A stretch of 53,126 nt of DNA from Clostridia bacterium (GTDB lineage: Bacteria; Bacillota; Clostridia; Peptostreptococcales; Acidaminobacteraceae): contig JAFGTX010000217.1 of assembly GCA_016938815.1 (NCBI GenBank), positions 1 to 53,126 of the forward strand. The letters run 5' to 3'. The position numbers were made by a program, and so were the translations under genes. This document shows positions 17,859 through 27,800 of this stretch, piece by piece. The notes under the pieces are model-generated. The model was not told where the DNA came from, did not search any database, and was given only the letters and a program-made list of their open reading frames with translations. The number at the start of each line of letters is the position of its first letter. Positions within the stretch are counted from its first letter, which is position 1.

Positions 17859-18836
17859 ATGAAGTTTTATCTAAAAGTATTTATTTCGTCCTTGGTGGTA
17901 TTTTCGCTGATTTTTAGTGGCGCGTTTTATATGATCACCAAAAATGCCAAGGATACAAGTAGTTCTAAGCCGCCTGTAGCGCCGATTGTTATAGCAGATG
18001 TAAATGGTAGTGAGGATACAGTTTCTGGCGATGATCGAACGGAGCTGGAAAGATTAGTGGATGCGAGTGACCGTGTGAATGTCGTTGCTTTTGGTACGGA
18101 CGGCGGACGTGCGGATACGATAATGTTTTTGAGTTATTCGCCGAGTGATCAGCTTTTGGATGTGGTATCGATTCCGCGAGACACATATCATGCTGTGGCA
18201 GGACACGATTTATCCGGACAGAAGAAGATCAATGCCGTTTACGGATTCAAGGAAAACGGTGGTTCGCTGGGTATGAAAGACGCAGTGTCAACGGTGCTGA
18301 ATGTGCCGGTTGATTATTACATCAAATTGGATTATCGTGGCGTGGAGAATATTATCGACGTGCTAGGTGGTGTTCAGATCAATGTATTCAAGGATTTGAA
18401 ATACGATGATCCGTGGTCGGATCCGCCATTACACATTGATATTCCAGCTGGTAAGCAATTGCTCAACGGTGAGAAGTCAGTTGAATATTTGAGATGGCGA
18501 AAAAATAATGGTGAAGCCGGTGATGGTGACATTGGCCGTATTCAGCGTCAGCAAGAATTTGTTATTGCGGCGGCCAAGCGTGCCTTTTCATTCAAGCTAC
18601 CGGTGGTGATTAAGACGACCTTTAATTATTTAAAAACGGATATGGGTTTAGATACCATGCTGTACTACGGTACGACGGCGACAGATTTCGATTTTGCAAA
18701 TCTGAAAACTTACCGTTTACCGGGTGATGTTACACAAATTAGCCATGTGAGCTACATGTTGCACGATCCAGCGGAGACAGAACAGATGATGATCGACATC
18801 TACAATCGTGTACCTGGCAATAATGAAGCAAACTAA
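17859..18836 (+). CDS. LCP (LytR-CpsA-Psr) family wall-polymer ligase
   Basis: A 325-residue membrane-anchored protein. One N-terminal membrane segment (about 6-26) is followed by a Ser/Pro-rich linker, then the LCP domain (about 60-300) with the conserved DTIMFLS, SIPRDTYH, YLRWRKNN and GRIQRQQEF blocks that bind polyprenyl phosphate and metal. Family members attach wall polymers such as teichoic acids or capsule to peptidoglycan on the outer face of the membrane. It stands alone and is followed by a terminator shared with murC, which converges from the other strand. Confidence 0.9.
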   Translation: MKFYLKVFISSLVVFSLIFSGAFYMITKNAKDTSSSKPPVAPIVIADVNGSEDTVSGDDRTELERLVDASDRVNVVAFGTDGGRADTIMFLSYSPSDQLLDVVSIPRDTYHAVAGHDLSGQKKINAVYGFKENGGSLGMKDAVSTVLNVPVDYYIKLDYRGVENIIDVLGGVQINVFKDLKYDDPWSDPPLHIDIPAGKQLLNGEKSVEYLRWRKNNGEAGDGDIGRIQRQQEFVIAAAKRAFSFKLPVVIKTTFNYLKTDMGLDTMLYYGTTATDFDFANLKTYRLPGDVTQISHVSYMLHDPAETEQMMIDIYNRVPGNNEAN

Positions 18837-18846
18837 GTGCAAAATT

Positions 18847-18886
18847 AAAGCGTTCCTTTTTACGAAAGTAATAAGGAACGCTTTTT
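18847..18886. terminator. Terminator between LCP gene and murC
   Basis: A perfect 12-bp stem (18847-18858 with 18873-18884) flanked by T on the plus strand, and by A-rich sequence that reads as T on the minus strand, so it probably serves both convergent genes. Confidence 0.85.
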
Positions 18887-18907
18887 GATTGGCTGTTTTA
18901 TTGATGG

Positions 18908-20293
18908 TTAAAGCGAATTGCTCTCTGTAATGATTTCGCCGACTTGATAGATGTTGCCAGCGCCCATGGTGAAGATGATATCACCAGGTTCTGTGTAGTC
19001 CTTTAAAAAGGCTACGATTTCTTCGAAAGTCGCTAGGTATTTCACGGCTTGACCTTCTTTTTTGATGAGGTTGGCCAAATCCTTTGAGTGAATACGACCG
19101 CTGTCGACTTCTCTAGCGGCATAAATATCTGTGATGATAGTTAGGTCCGCATCTTTAAAAGAAGTGGAGAACTCGTGCAACAGCTCTTCTGTTCGCGTAT
19201 AGGTATGGGGCTGGAAGATGCATGTAATTCGATTGTGGGTCAATTTTTTTGCAGCCGATAAGGTTGCTTTAATTTCAGTGGGGTGATGGGCGTAATCATC
19301 AATGACGGTCGCTTCTTTAAAGCTGCCTTTATGCTGAAAACGTCGATCCGCGCCAGAAAAACCTTTAAGAGTGCTTTGCATCACCTCGGTTGAAACGCCG
19401 ATGGCATGAGCGCCGGTAATCGCAGCAAGACTGTTGTAAATGTTGTGCGTACCTGGGATGCTTAAAGAACATCTAAAGAGGAATTCGTCCCTGAGGTAGA
19501 CATCAAACTTGGATGTGCCGTCTTCTGAAAACACAATATTCTTCGCCATATAATCCGCATCCTGTGTGATGCCGAAGGTCAACAAATTAGCCTCGACATG
19601 GGGTAATAATTTCTTTGCGTCGAAGTCGTCGATGTTGATGATGGCTTTGCCGTTTGCTGGCAATAGTTTGATGAATTTGGTGAAGGAATCCACAATTTGA
19701 TCCAAATCTTCAAAGTAATCCAGATGATCTTCATCGATATTAAGCACGATGCTGGTCGTCGGTTTAAAATGAAGAAAGTTATCCTTGTATTCGCAGGCTT
19801 CTGTAATCAAAATATCACCTTCGGATACCTTGGCATTGCCGTTGAATTCCTTTACATTACCGCCGATCATAATGGTTGGCTGTAGCATGGCGTGATCTAG
19901 CATCAAAGAAAGCATGGATGTCGTTGTTGTTTTGCCGTGAGCGCCGGATACGGCGATGCTTTCCTTGTAGCTTGCCATAATGTTGCCAAGCATTTCAGCT
20001 CTGTTGAGCATAGGAATATTCAGTTCGACGGCTTTTTTGTATTCTGGATTTTCAGGGCTGATTGCCGACGAATAAACGACAAGATCTATGGTCTCGTTAA
20101 TGTGCGCACCGTCTTGTTGATAGTAAATAGTAGCGCCTAATTGTTCTAATTTTTGTGTATTGAATGTTCTCTTTAAGTCGGAACCGGATATGATGTAATC
20201 AGAATTCAATAAGATTTCAGCAATAGCACTGACGCCTATTCCGCCGATACCAATAAGGTATATGCGTTTGATATCTTCGTTGAGATTAAGCAT
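18908..20293 (-). CDS. murC: UDP-N-acetylmuramate--L-alanine ligase
   Basis: A 461-residue cytoplasmic Mur ligase that adds L-alanine to UDP-MurNAc, the first step of the peptidoglycan stem peptide. The N-terminal UDP-binding Rossmann domain has GIGGIGVSAIAE (16-27). The ATP P-loop SGAHGKTTTTS is at about 115-125, and DDYAHHPTEI lies in the C-terminal part. It is monocistronic, unlike the mur/fts cluster arrangement of many bacteria, but isolated murC near purR is common in clostridia. AGGAGCAAT precedes ATG 20293. Its promoter region contains a 15-bp palindrome. Confidence 0.95.
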   Translation of the reverse strand: MLNLNEDIKRIYLIGIGGIGVSAIAEILLNSDYIISGSDLKRTFNTQKLEQLGATIYYQQDGAHINETIDLVVYSSAISPENPEYKKAVELNIPMLNRAEMLGNIMASYKESIAVSGAHGKTTTTSMLSLMLDHAMLQPTIMIGGNVKEFNGNAKVSEGDILITEACEYKDNFLHFKPTTSIVLNIDEDHLDYFEDLDQIVDSFTKFIKLLPANGKAIINIDDFDAKKLLPHVEANLLTFGITQDADYMAKNIVFSEDGTSKFDVYLRDEFLFRCSLSIPGTHNIYNSLAAITGAHAIGVSTEVMQSTLKGFSGADRRFQHKGSFKEATVIDDYAHHPTEIKATLSAAKKLTHNRITCIFQPHTYTRTEELLHEFSTSFKDADLTIITDIYAAREVDSGRIHSKDLANLIKKEGQAVKYLATFEEIVAFLKDYTEPGDIIFTMGAGNIYQVGEIITESNSL

Positions 20294-20347
20294 GTATTGC
20301 TCCTTTAATTTATAGTATATGTACGATTAGACTAATCGCAATGAAAA

Positions 20348-20356
20348 TTATACCAC
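20348..20356 (-). promoter_or_regulatory. Extended -10 promoter of murC
   Basis: On the minus strand the bases read TGGTATAAT, an exact extended -10. The start of transcription should fall near 20341, so the leader is about 48 nt. Confidence 0.6.
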
Positions 20357-20421
20357 AAAACGGGATGAATAAAAAATAATTCACTCAATAAATTTAAAGG
20401 TATTGTATTCTAAGGAATAAA

Positions 20422-20456
20422 CGAATAAAATTAAGAATAATAGGATAAAATATTCG
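20422..20456 (+). promoter_or_regulatory. PurBox-like inverted CGAATA/TATTCG pair before purR
   Basis: CGAATA (20422-20427) and TATTCG (20451-20456) face each other just upstream of purR. PurR of Bacillus binds inverted pairs of CGAA-core PurBoxes, so this may be an autoregulatory site. The spacing is about two bases longer than the Bacillus standard and the flanks match poorly, so confidence is low. Confidence 0.25.
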
Positions 20457-20469
20457 GATGGTGATACTA

Positions 20470-21285
20470 TTGAAGAAAATGAAGCGAAATGAGAGGATTG
20501 GTGCAATCGTCAAGATATTGTGCGATCGTCCCAATTATGTTTACACATTAAATTATTTTACGGAACTTTTTAATTCGGCTAAATCGACAATCAGTGAAGA
20601 TTTGGTCATTGTAAAGAAAATCATGGAAGACCTTGCTCTTGGGAAAGTGGAGACCATTCCTGGTGCTGCTGGAGGCGTTAAATACCTACCTGTAGTCAAT
20701 ATGCAAAAGCGAAAACAGCTGTTCGCAGAGATGATTTCGGAATTGCAGGACAGAAGCCGTATCATTCCGGGGGGCTATCTTTACATTGCAGACCTACTCT
20801 ACAACCCTAAGTATGTGAAGCTGGTCGGTGAATTGTTCGCTGAGAAGTTTTCTAATCAGGCCATCGATTATGTCATGACAGTGGAAACCAAAGGGATTCC
20901 TTTGGCGATGATGACGGCATCAGGCTTAAACGTACCCCTAGTCATCGCTAGAAATGAGAACAAATTAACGGAAGGTTCAACGCTGAGTATTAATTACGTG
21001 TCGGGTTCAACGGGTAAGGTTCAGACCATGTACGTTGCTAAAAAGGCGGTGCCAAGAAATTCCCGCGTGTTGATTATAGATGATTTTATGAGGGCGGGCG
21101 GCACGGCGCGCGGCATGGTAGACCTCGTCAATGAACTAGATTCTGAAGTAGTTGGTGTCGGTGTTTTGATCGAAACCAATACGCCGCTCAAGAAGATGGT
21201 AGAAGACCATTTTTCCATCCTTTTAATGGATGAAATTGTCGATGGTGAAATCGCGGTGGAGCCAAATCCAAATTTATTGAAATAA
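20470..21285 (+). CDS. purR: Purine operon repressor PurR
   Basis: A protein of about 271 residues with an N-terminal winged helix (1-70) and a C-terminal phosphoribosyltransferase-like domain that senses PRPP. SISEDL-like STISEDLVIV and PGAAGGVKYLP are clear PurR signatures, and the PRPP loop VLIIDDFMRAGGTA is near 195-210. The start is uncertain: TTG 20470 is five bases after GGTGA; ATG 20479 would align best with Bacillus PurR (MK-RNERIG); ATG 20458 is also in frame. PurR represses purine synthesis genes, none of which lie in this window. spoVG follows, as in Bacillus. Confidence 0.9.
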   Translation: MKKMKRNERIGAIVKILCDRPNYVYTLNYFTELFNSAKSTISEDLVIVKKIMEDLALGKVETIPGAAGGVKYLPVVNMQKRKQLFAEMISELQDRSRIIPGGYLYIADLLYNPKYVKLVGELFAEKFSNQAIDYVMTVETKGIPLAMMTASGLNVPLVIARNENKLTEGSTLSINYVSGSTGKVQTMYVAKKAVPRNSRVLIIDDFMRAGGTARGMVDLVNELDSEVVGVGVLIETNTPLKKMVEDHFSILLMDEIVDGEIAVEPNPNLLK

Positions 21286-21309
21286 AAATTTAGAAAATTT
21301 AAAATATTT

Positions 21310-21336
21310 GCAGGAATATTCGTTTTTATGTTGAAA
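21310..21336 (+). promoter_or_regulatory. Sigma-H-like promoter of spoVG
   Basis: GCAGGAATA (21310-21318), an 11-base spacer and GTTGAAA (21330-21336) match the sigma-H consensus RNAGGAWWW-N11/12-RNNGAAT at all but one defined position, 60 bases before the spoVG ATG. The classical spoVG promoter of Bacillus subtilis is also a sigma-H promoter. Confidence 0.65.
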
Positions 21337-21395
21337 CTATATACTATCAAGATTAGGACTCTAGTTAAGTCGGCGGAAAGGTAGGTTATAGAAAA

Positions 21396-21698
21396 ATGAA
21401 TGTTACAGATGTTAGAATCAGAAAATTAAGAGAAGAAGGAAAAATGAAAGCAGTTGTTTCGGTAACGTTTGACGATGCTTTCGTTGTGCACGACATCAAG
21501 ATTATTGAGGGACAAAATGGCTTATTCGTAGCAATGCCTAGTAGAAAAGTTGGAGAGGCGGATTATAGAGACATTGCACATCCTATCAACTCTGAAACTA
21601 GAACTATGCTGCAGCGCGTAATATTCGAAGAGTATGAAAAAGCGAAAGAGCAATATGCAGAAAGGACTTACGTAGAGCCAGCGGAAGAAGATCTTTAA
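21396..21698 (+). CDS. spoVG: Septation/regulatory protein SpoVG
   Basis: A 100-residue small nucleic-acid-binding protein. [10 protein letters not shown] at the start, FVVHDIKII and [10 protein letters not shown] with RDIAHPIN are the family signature. In Bacillus it affects septation and sporulation; in Listeria, Staphylococcus and Borrelia it binds RNA or DNA and regulates many genes, so its presence does not by itself prove spore formation. It has a sigma-H-like promoter and its own terminator. The start ATG 21396 gives the normal length. Confidence 0.95.
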   Translation: MNVTDVRIRKLREEGKMKAVVSVTFDDAFVVHDIKIIEGQNGLFVAMPSRKVGEADYRDIAHPINSETRTMLQRVIFEEYEKAKEQYAERTYVEPAEEDL

Positions 21699-21711
21699 TA
21701 AAAGAAGAGAT

Positions 21712-21749
21712 GAGGGGTTAAATATGATGACGTATTTAGCCTCTTTTTT
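21712..21749 (+). terminator. Terminator after spoVG
   Basis: GAGGGGTTAAATA pairs (with G-T pairs) with TATTTAGCCTC around an eight-base loop, followed by six T. Confidence 0.8.
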
Positions 21750-21797
21750 GTTGCAAAAAGTATATTTGAACGTTTTTACTTTTTTTTTCGAAAACGT

Positions 21798-21825
21798 TTG
21801 GTTTTAATAAAAAAAGTGATATAAT
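21798..21825 (+). promoter_or_regulatory. Promoter of glmU
   Basis: TATAAT at 21820-21825 is a perfect -10, 25 bases before ATG 21850. The -35 (TTGGTT, 21798-21803) is weak. An inverted repeat AACGTTTT/AAAACGTT (21769-21776 and 21791-21798) lies just upstream and touches the -35, so it may be an operator. Confidence 0.55.
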
Positions 21826-21849
21826 TCAATATTGTGAAAGGGTGAAATC

Positions 21850-23229
21850 ATGAATAAAATAAATGCCATTGTACTTGCCGCAGGCGCAGGTACGAGAATG
21901 AAATCGAAGACACCAAAGGTATTGCATAAGATATCCGGTGTACCCCTTGTCGGCCATGTTGTCGATTTGCTCGAAGTGATTAAAGTCGCTAAAATTTCTG
22001 TGGTTATTGGCCATGGGAGAGAGCAAGTTGAAACTTACCTGCAATCTCGTGAAGGCGTCAATATTGTTTATCAGGAACAACGCCTTGGAACGGGACATGC
22101 CGTGATGATGGCGAAAGAGACCATTAAGGACGATGAAGATGTACTTGTTTTAACCGGTGATACACCACTTTTAAGAACAGAAACGGTTGAAGCCTTAATT
22201 GCGCACCACAGAAATGGAAATTACGATGCAACGGTCTTGACGGCGAGTTTTGCTGATCCGACAGGCTATGGAAGAATCGTCAGGGATGCGTCACATCTGA
22301 TTACGGGTATTGTCGAACATCGCGATGCCAATGATGAACAGCGTCTGATCAAAGAAATCAACTCGGGCATCATCTGTATGAAAGGGCATCTTTTAACGCG
22401 CTTTTTAGATGAGCTTAAGAATGATAATGTTCAGGGTGAATACTATCTGACGGATGTCATTGGCTTACTGAGCAGCAATGGCTACCGAGTCAGTGGCTAT
22501 ATCGTTGAAGACACGACAGAAATTATGGGTATTAACAACCGTGTCCAGCTTGCTGAAGCGGATGCCATACTTCAAACGCGTATTAAAGTAGCGCACATGG
22601 AAAATGGTGTAACCTTCATCAATCCAGAAAGCAGTTATCTGGAAAAATACGTAAGGATTGATTTGGATACGACGATTGAACCGGGGTGTGTCTTAAGGGG
22701 CCGTACGGTGATTGGCAGTGATTGTGTGATTGGCCCTAATGCGGACATTACAAATACAGAGATAAAAGACGCAGTGGAGGTCAAAAACTCCACCTTACTT
22801 GACAGTATGGTTGCTTCACACACCAAGATTGGCCCTTACGCTTATTTGAGACCGAATAGCTGTATTGGTGAGCATGTGAAGATTGGTGACTTTGTTGAAG
22901 TGAAAAACGCTGTCGTAGGAGATGGCAGCAAGGTATCACATCTATCTTATATTGGAGATGGTGAAATTGGCAAAAATGTCAATATCGGTTGCGGTGTGGT
23001 TTTTGTGAATTACGATGGGAAGAATAAGCATAAGACAACGGTTAAGGACGGGGCATTTGTTGGCTGTAACGTCAACTTGGTAGCGCCGGTAACGGTTGAA
23101 GCAGGTGCTTATGTGGCTGCCGGTTCGACAATAACCAAAGATGTACCAGAAATGTCTTTGGGTGTTGCGCGAGCGAAACAGTCGAATATAGAAAAATGGG
23201 TTGAGAAAAAAGTGCATTTAAAAAAGTAA
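21850..23229 (+). CDS. glmU: Bifunctional GlmU (N-acetylglucosamine-1-P uridyltransferase / glucosamine-1-P acetyltransferase)
   Basis: A 459-residue cytoplasmic enzyme that makes UDP-GlcNAc for peptidoglycan and teichoic acids. The N-terminal pyrophosphorylase has LAAGAGTRMKSKTPKVLH (about 9-26). The C-terminal left-handed beta-helix acetyltransferase has many hexapeptide turns (from about 250) and the NYDGKNKHKT block near the active site. Length is normal. The ribosome site AAAGGGTGA lies before ATG 21850. prs follows 12 bases after the stop, the same pairing as in Bacillus and many clostridia. Confidence 0.95.
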   Translation: MNKINAIVLAAGAGTRMKSKTPKVLHKISGVPLVGHVVDLLEVIKVAKISVVIGHGREQVETYLQSREGVNIVYQEQRLGTGHAVMMAKETIKDDEDVLVLTGDTPLLRTETVEALIAHHRNGNYDATVLTASFADPTGYGRIVRDASHLITGIVEHRDANDEQRLIKEINSGIICMKGHLLTRFLDELKNDNVQGEYYLTDVIGLLSSNGYRVSGYIVEDTTEIMGINNRVQLAEADAILQTRIKVAHMENGVTFINPESSYLEKYVRIDLDTTIEPGCVLRGRTVIGSDCVIGPNADITNTEIKDAVEVKNSTLLDSMVASHTKIGPYAYLRPNSCIGEHVKIGDFVEVKNAVVGDGSKVSHLSYIGDGEIGKNVNIGCGVVFVNYDGKNKHKTTVKDGAFVGCNVNLVAPVTVEAGAYVAAGSTITKDVPEMSLGVARAKQSNIEKWVEKKVHLKK

Positions 23230-23241
23230 TTGGAGGATTGT

Positions 23242-24192
23242 ATGCATAGTAAAGGCAGAAGAATCAAAATCTTTGCTGGCAATGCCAGTCAAGATCTTGC
23301 TACAAAAATTTGTGGCGAATTGGGCATTCCACTAGGTGATGCTGAAGTGAAAAAATTTAGTGACGGCGAAATTGCGGTGAATATCAATGAAACGGTTAGA
23401 GGGGTCGACGTTTTCATTATTCAATCGACAAGCTGTCCAGATGTCAACACGAATTTGATGGAACTGCTCATCATGATCGATGCGATGAAAAGAGCGTCAG
23501 CGGGTAGGATTACAGCAGTTATGCCATACTATGGCTATGCACGTCAAGATAGAAAAGCCAAAGCGAGAGATCCGATTTCAGCAAAATTGGTAGCAGACTT
23601 GGTGACTGCGGCTGGTGCTGACAGATTGTTGACAATGGATCTACATGCGGCTCAGATCCAAGGTTACTTCAATATTCCGGTAGATCACTTGGTAGGCCTT
23701 CCTATTTTAGCGGATCATTTCTTGAAAATGAATATCGAAGACTTGGTGGTTGTATCACCGGACTTAGGTAGTGTAACACGTTCAAGAAAGTTTGCAGACC
23801 GTCTTAATGCACCGATTGCCATCATCGACAAAATGCGTTCTCAAGCGAACGTATCAGAGGTAATGCATGTTATCGGAGACATCAAAGACAAGAACGTCAT
23901 CATGATCGACGATATGATCGATACAGCAGGTACCATTACCAATGCTGCAAAAGTGTTGAAAGAGATGGGAGCAAAGGATGTTTACGCTTGCTGTACACAC
24001 CCTGTACTTTCAGGACCAGCTAAAGAAAGAATCGAACAGTCTTGTATCAAGGAATTAGTAGTACTTGACACGATTAGACTAGGCGACGAATTCAATTTGG
24101 ACAACTTGAAGCAACTTTCAGTAGCGCCTATCTTTGCTGAATCCATCAGAAGAATCTTCAACAACGATTCAGTGAGCAAATTATTCGATTAA
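23242..24192 (+). CDS. prs: Ribose-phosphate pyrophosphokinase
   Basis: A 316-residue PRPP synthetase, which makes PRPP from ribose-5-phosphate and ATP for nucleotide, His and Trp synthesis. Signature segments include [42 protein letters not shown] and the PRPP loop [13 protein letters not shown] 23242 is chosen because GGAGG (23232-23236) precedes it; the TTG at 23230 overlaps that ribosome site. It supplies PRPP to PyrE and the ligand of PurR, both encoded in this window. Confidence 0.96.
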   Translation: MHSKGRRIKIFAGNASQDLATKICGELGIPLGDAEVKKFSDGEIAVNINETVRGVDVFIIQSTSCPDVNTNLMELLIMIDAMKRASAGRITAVMPYYGYARQDRKAKARDPISAKLVADLVTAAGADRLLTMDLHAAQIQGYFNIPVDHLVGLPILADHFLKMNIEDLVVVSPDLGSVTRSRKFADRLNAPIAIIDKMRSQANVSEVMHVIGDIKDKNVIMIDDMIDTAGTITNAAKVLKEMGAKDVYACCTHPVLSGPAKERIEQSCIKELVVLDTIRLGDEFNLDNLKQLSVAPIFAESIRRIFNNDSVSKLFD

Positions 24193-24218
24193 TCGGAATA
24201 AACATCATTAAAAAGTTG

Positions 24219-24265
24219 AAAGCAACTCAAATTAGATGAAAGATCTAAGGGGAGTTGCTTTTTTG
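24219..24265 (+). terminator. Terminator after prs
   Basis: AAGCAACTC (24220-24228) pairs with GAGTTGCTT (24252-24260), followed by T's. The stem encloses a second small hairpin (AGATGAAAGATCT region). Confidence 0.85.
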
Positions 24266-24303
24266 TGGTATAATTTTTAGTGAGTTTTAAGGAGAGGTGA
24301 ACT

Positions 24304-24864
24304 ATGTACGTTATTATTGGTCTCGGGAATCCGGGAAAAAAATACGATTATACGCGTCATAATATTGGTTTTGACGTGATAGATTATTTGAGTAAAAAAC
24401 ACGGTATCTCGGTGGATCGCTTGAAACATAAAGCATTAGTGGGTGAAGGACGTATCAATGGGAAAAGGGTGATGTTGGTCAAGCCTCAAACCTTTATGAA
24501 TTTAAGTGGACAGGCTTTGATGAGTATCATTGACTATTATAAGTCGCAGTCGGATCAGGTGATTGTGATTTATGATGATATCGATACGGAACTGGGTAAA
24601 CTGCGAATAAGAAAAAAAGGTAGTGGCGGTAGCCACAACGGCATGAGAAATATTATTTACCTATGGAAAAATGAAGATTTCCCGAGAGTACGCATCGGTA
24701 TCGGCAAGCCAAAACCCGGTTACGATTTAGCAGATTACGTCCTGGGACGTTTTTCCAAGGATGAGGTGGATCTTGTCGCACCAGTCATCGTTCGCGCGGC
24801 GGAAGCTGTGGAAGACTGGATTGTTAGCGATATTGATCAGGTGATGAATAAGTATAATGGATAG
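24304..24864 (+). CDS. pth: Peptidyl-tRNA hydrolase
   Basis: A 186-residue enzyme that frees tRNA from prematurely released peptidyl-tRNA. GLGNPGKKYDYTRHNIGFDV contains the catalytic His (about residue 20), and KPQTFMNLSG with DDIDTELGKLRIRKKGSGGSHNG carry the other conserved residues. Normal length. GGAGAGGTGA before ATG 24304 is a good ribosome site. mfd begins eight bases after the stop, the usual pth-mfd pair. Confidence 0.96.
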   Translation: MYVIIGLGNPGKKYDYTRHNIGFDVIDYLSKKHGISVDRLKHKALVGEGRINGKRVMLVKPQTFMNLSGQALMSIIDYYKSQSDQVIVIYDDIDTELGKLRIRKKGSGGSHNGMRNIIYLWKNEDFPRVRIGIGKPKPGYDLADYVLGRFSKDEVDLVAPVIVRAAEAVEDWIVSDIDQVMNKYNG

Positions 24865-24872
24865 GTGAAAAA

Positions 24873-27800
24873 ATGAAAGCGGTAATTTCAACTAATTTTA
24901 GCCAATCAATTGCATATAAGAATATCATTCGAAGTGTTGAGGAAGGCCATAATCCGATTTATATAACAGGGCTAGAATTAAGTGCCGCTGCACTGGTTGC
25001 GGATGTGCTGTGCACGGAAAACGGAAGCGCCAACATTATCGTAACAGCGACGGAGCATGAGGCGAAGCGTATCGTCGGTGATTTGGAGGTTATTGCTTCC
25101 AATGTATACCACTTGCCTGTCAAGGAAGTGGTGTTTTTCCATTCTTTTGCCCATTCCAATGAAATTTTACATGAGCGTTTGAGCATCATTCACAAGCTCC
25201 TGTCAGGTGAGCAGATGACGTTGGTCGCGTCGGTGGAGAGTTTGTCCAGCCGCCAGATGGATCGTCAGGTCTTTGAAAAAAAGGCTATGACCTTATCCAT
25301 TGGTGATGTTTATGACCTAGAGCCACTCATCACGGAGTTCCTGCGTCTAGGCTATGAACGCGTGGACCGTGTAGAGGGCAAGGGCATGTTCAGCTTGAGG
25401 GGGGGCATTCTTGATTATTATTCGCCTCAGATGGACGAACCACGCCGTATCGAATTCTTCGATGATGAAATTGATTCCATTAGGACCTTTGACCCGGTAC
25501 TGCAGACTTCTTTGGAAAAAGTGACGGAAACGGCGGTTTTGCCTGCAAAGGAAATACTTTTATATAACGATGAGACCTTCATCAAAAGTATTGAAAAGGA
25601 AATTAGCGGGCGTGCCATGACGGATGAACTGCAAGAAGAAATCCATACCTTGCTCGAGAATGTCAAACGTTACGGGTACAGTGAAAAATTGGAACTCTTT
25701 ATCGATTATTTTGAAAAAGAATGTCATTCACTTCTAGATTATCTTCCGCCAGATGGCATGGTGATCATGGTGAATCCAAATCGGATTACGGAGACGTCAG
25801 AAGCCTACAAACGTGGTATCAACGAGAAATTCAAGGATTATTTTGAACGTGGCAAACTGTTGAAGAAAGAAGGCAATTGCACGGTGCCTTTTGTCAAATT
25901 GGTGGCAAAAACGAAAGCGCATAAGCTGCTCTTGATGGACCACCTGCAAAAGGGCCTCATTCATTATCAGCCCCAGCAAATTATCGGTATGCGTACTTTG
26001 GAGGCACCGCAGTATCATGGTAAGATAGAGAACCTGACGTCCGACCTGAAACGTTGGATGTACAAGGGTTACAAGGTATGCATCTTCGTATCGGGTGAAA
26101 AGAAAGTTAACAATTTGTACAACTCCCTGTCACAGGAGAATGTTATTGTGGAAATCAAGGATGCTTCATATGATGGTGAAATGCTGTCTGGCCAATGCTT
26201 TATCATTGAGGAGCAACTTTCTAAAGGGGTTGTCTTTGACGCGATTAAATTTGTCGTGTTGTCGGATTTCGAACTCTTTAGCGTAAGAAAATCCAAAAGA
26301 CGTTCCTTTGATAAATCCAGACAGATTATCAAGTCCTACTCTGACCTTTCGCCAGGTGATTTGGTTGTCCATGAAAGTCATGGGGTTGGTAAATACATCG
26401 GTATTGACCAACTGACCGTGGACAATATGAAAAAGGACTACTTCAAAATCATGTACTCGGGTGACGATTATCTGTATATTCCTATTGATCAGATGGAGTT
26501 GATTCAAAAGTATATCGGTGGCGAAGTAGCTAGCTTAAAATTGAATAAATTAGGCGGCAACGAGTGGAAGCGGGCTAAGAGCAAAGTCAAGAAATCCATT
26601 GAAGATATGACGGATGAATTGCTGGTTCTTTATGCTGAACGTAAAGCCCGCCGGGGTCATGCCTTTGGGCAGGATACCGATTGGCAGCGGCAGTTTGAAG
26701 ATATGTTTCCGTATGAAGAGACGCGAGATCAGCTTAAGTGTATCGAGGAAATCAAGCGCGATATGGAAAGTGTCTTGCCGATGGATCGTCTTCTTTGCGG
26801 CGATGTCGGTTTTGGCAAGACGGAAGTGGCAATCCGTGCGGCCTTCAAAGCGGTCATGGACAGCAAGCAGGTGGCTATTTTAGCGCCGACCACCCTTTTA
26901 GCGCAGCAGCACTATACCACTTTGAAAGAGCGTTTTTCAAAGTTTCCGGCGACGGTGGAAGTGCTCAGTCGATTTAAGACAAAAAAAGAACAGGATGTCA
27001 TCCTTGAAAATGTACGCAACGGTACGGTAGATGTTATTGTTGGCACCCACAGACTCCTATCTAAGGATGTCGTGTTCAAAGATTTAGGACTCCTTGTCAT
27101 TGATGAGGAGCAACGCTTTGGCGTTAAGCATAAGGAAAAGATCAAACAGTTGAAGACCAATGTGGATGTATTGACTCTCACGGCGACGCCGATACCGAGA
27201 ACGCTGCATATGTCTTTGGTGGGTGTGCGCGATATGAGTGTCATTGAAGACCCGCCGGAAGATCGTTATCCGATTCAAACTTATGTGGTAGAGCATGACG
27301 ATTATTTGCTCCGTGATGCGATTGACCGAGAAATCGGTAGAGGTGGTCAAGTCTTTTATGTTTACAATCAGGTCAAGGATATTGATAAAATTGCGGATAA
27401 CATCCGTCGCTTGCTGCCACATGCCAAAGTGGAATTTGCGCATGGACAGATGAACGAGCATAAGCTGGAAAAGATCATGACGGCATTTCTAGAGCATGAA
27501 TTTGATGTCCTGGTCTGTACGACGATTATTGAAACCGGCTTAGATATTTCCAATGTCAATACCATCATCATCGACCATGCGGACAAGATGGGCATTTCTC
27601 AACTTTACCAGCTGAGGGGACGCGTGGGCAGAAGCAATCGCGTGGCATACGCCTATCTAAATTATTCTAGGAACAAGATCTTGTCTGAAGTCGCTGAGAA
27701 GCGCCTACAGGCTATCAAAGAATTTACCGAGCTGGGCTCCGGCTTTAAAATTGCTATGAGAGACTTGGAACTGAGAGGTGCCGGTAATATCTTGGGCGCT

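Noticed and set aside
20422-20456. Confident PurR-controlled promoter before purR
   Set aside because: Kept only as a weak feature, because the arm spacing and flanks depart from the Bacillus PurBox pair and no purine genes are in view.
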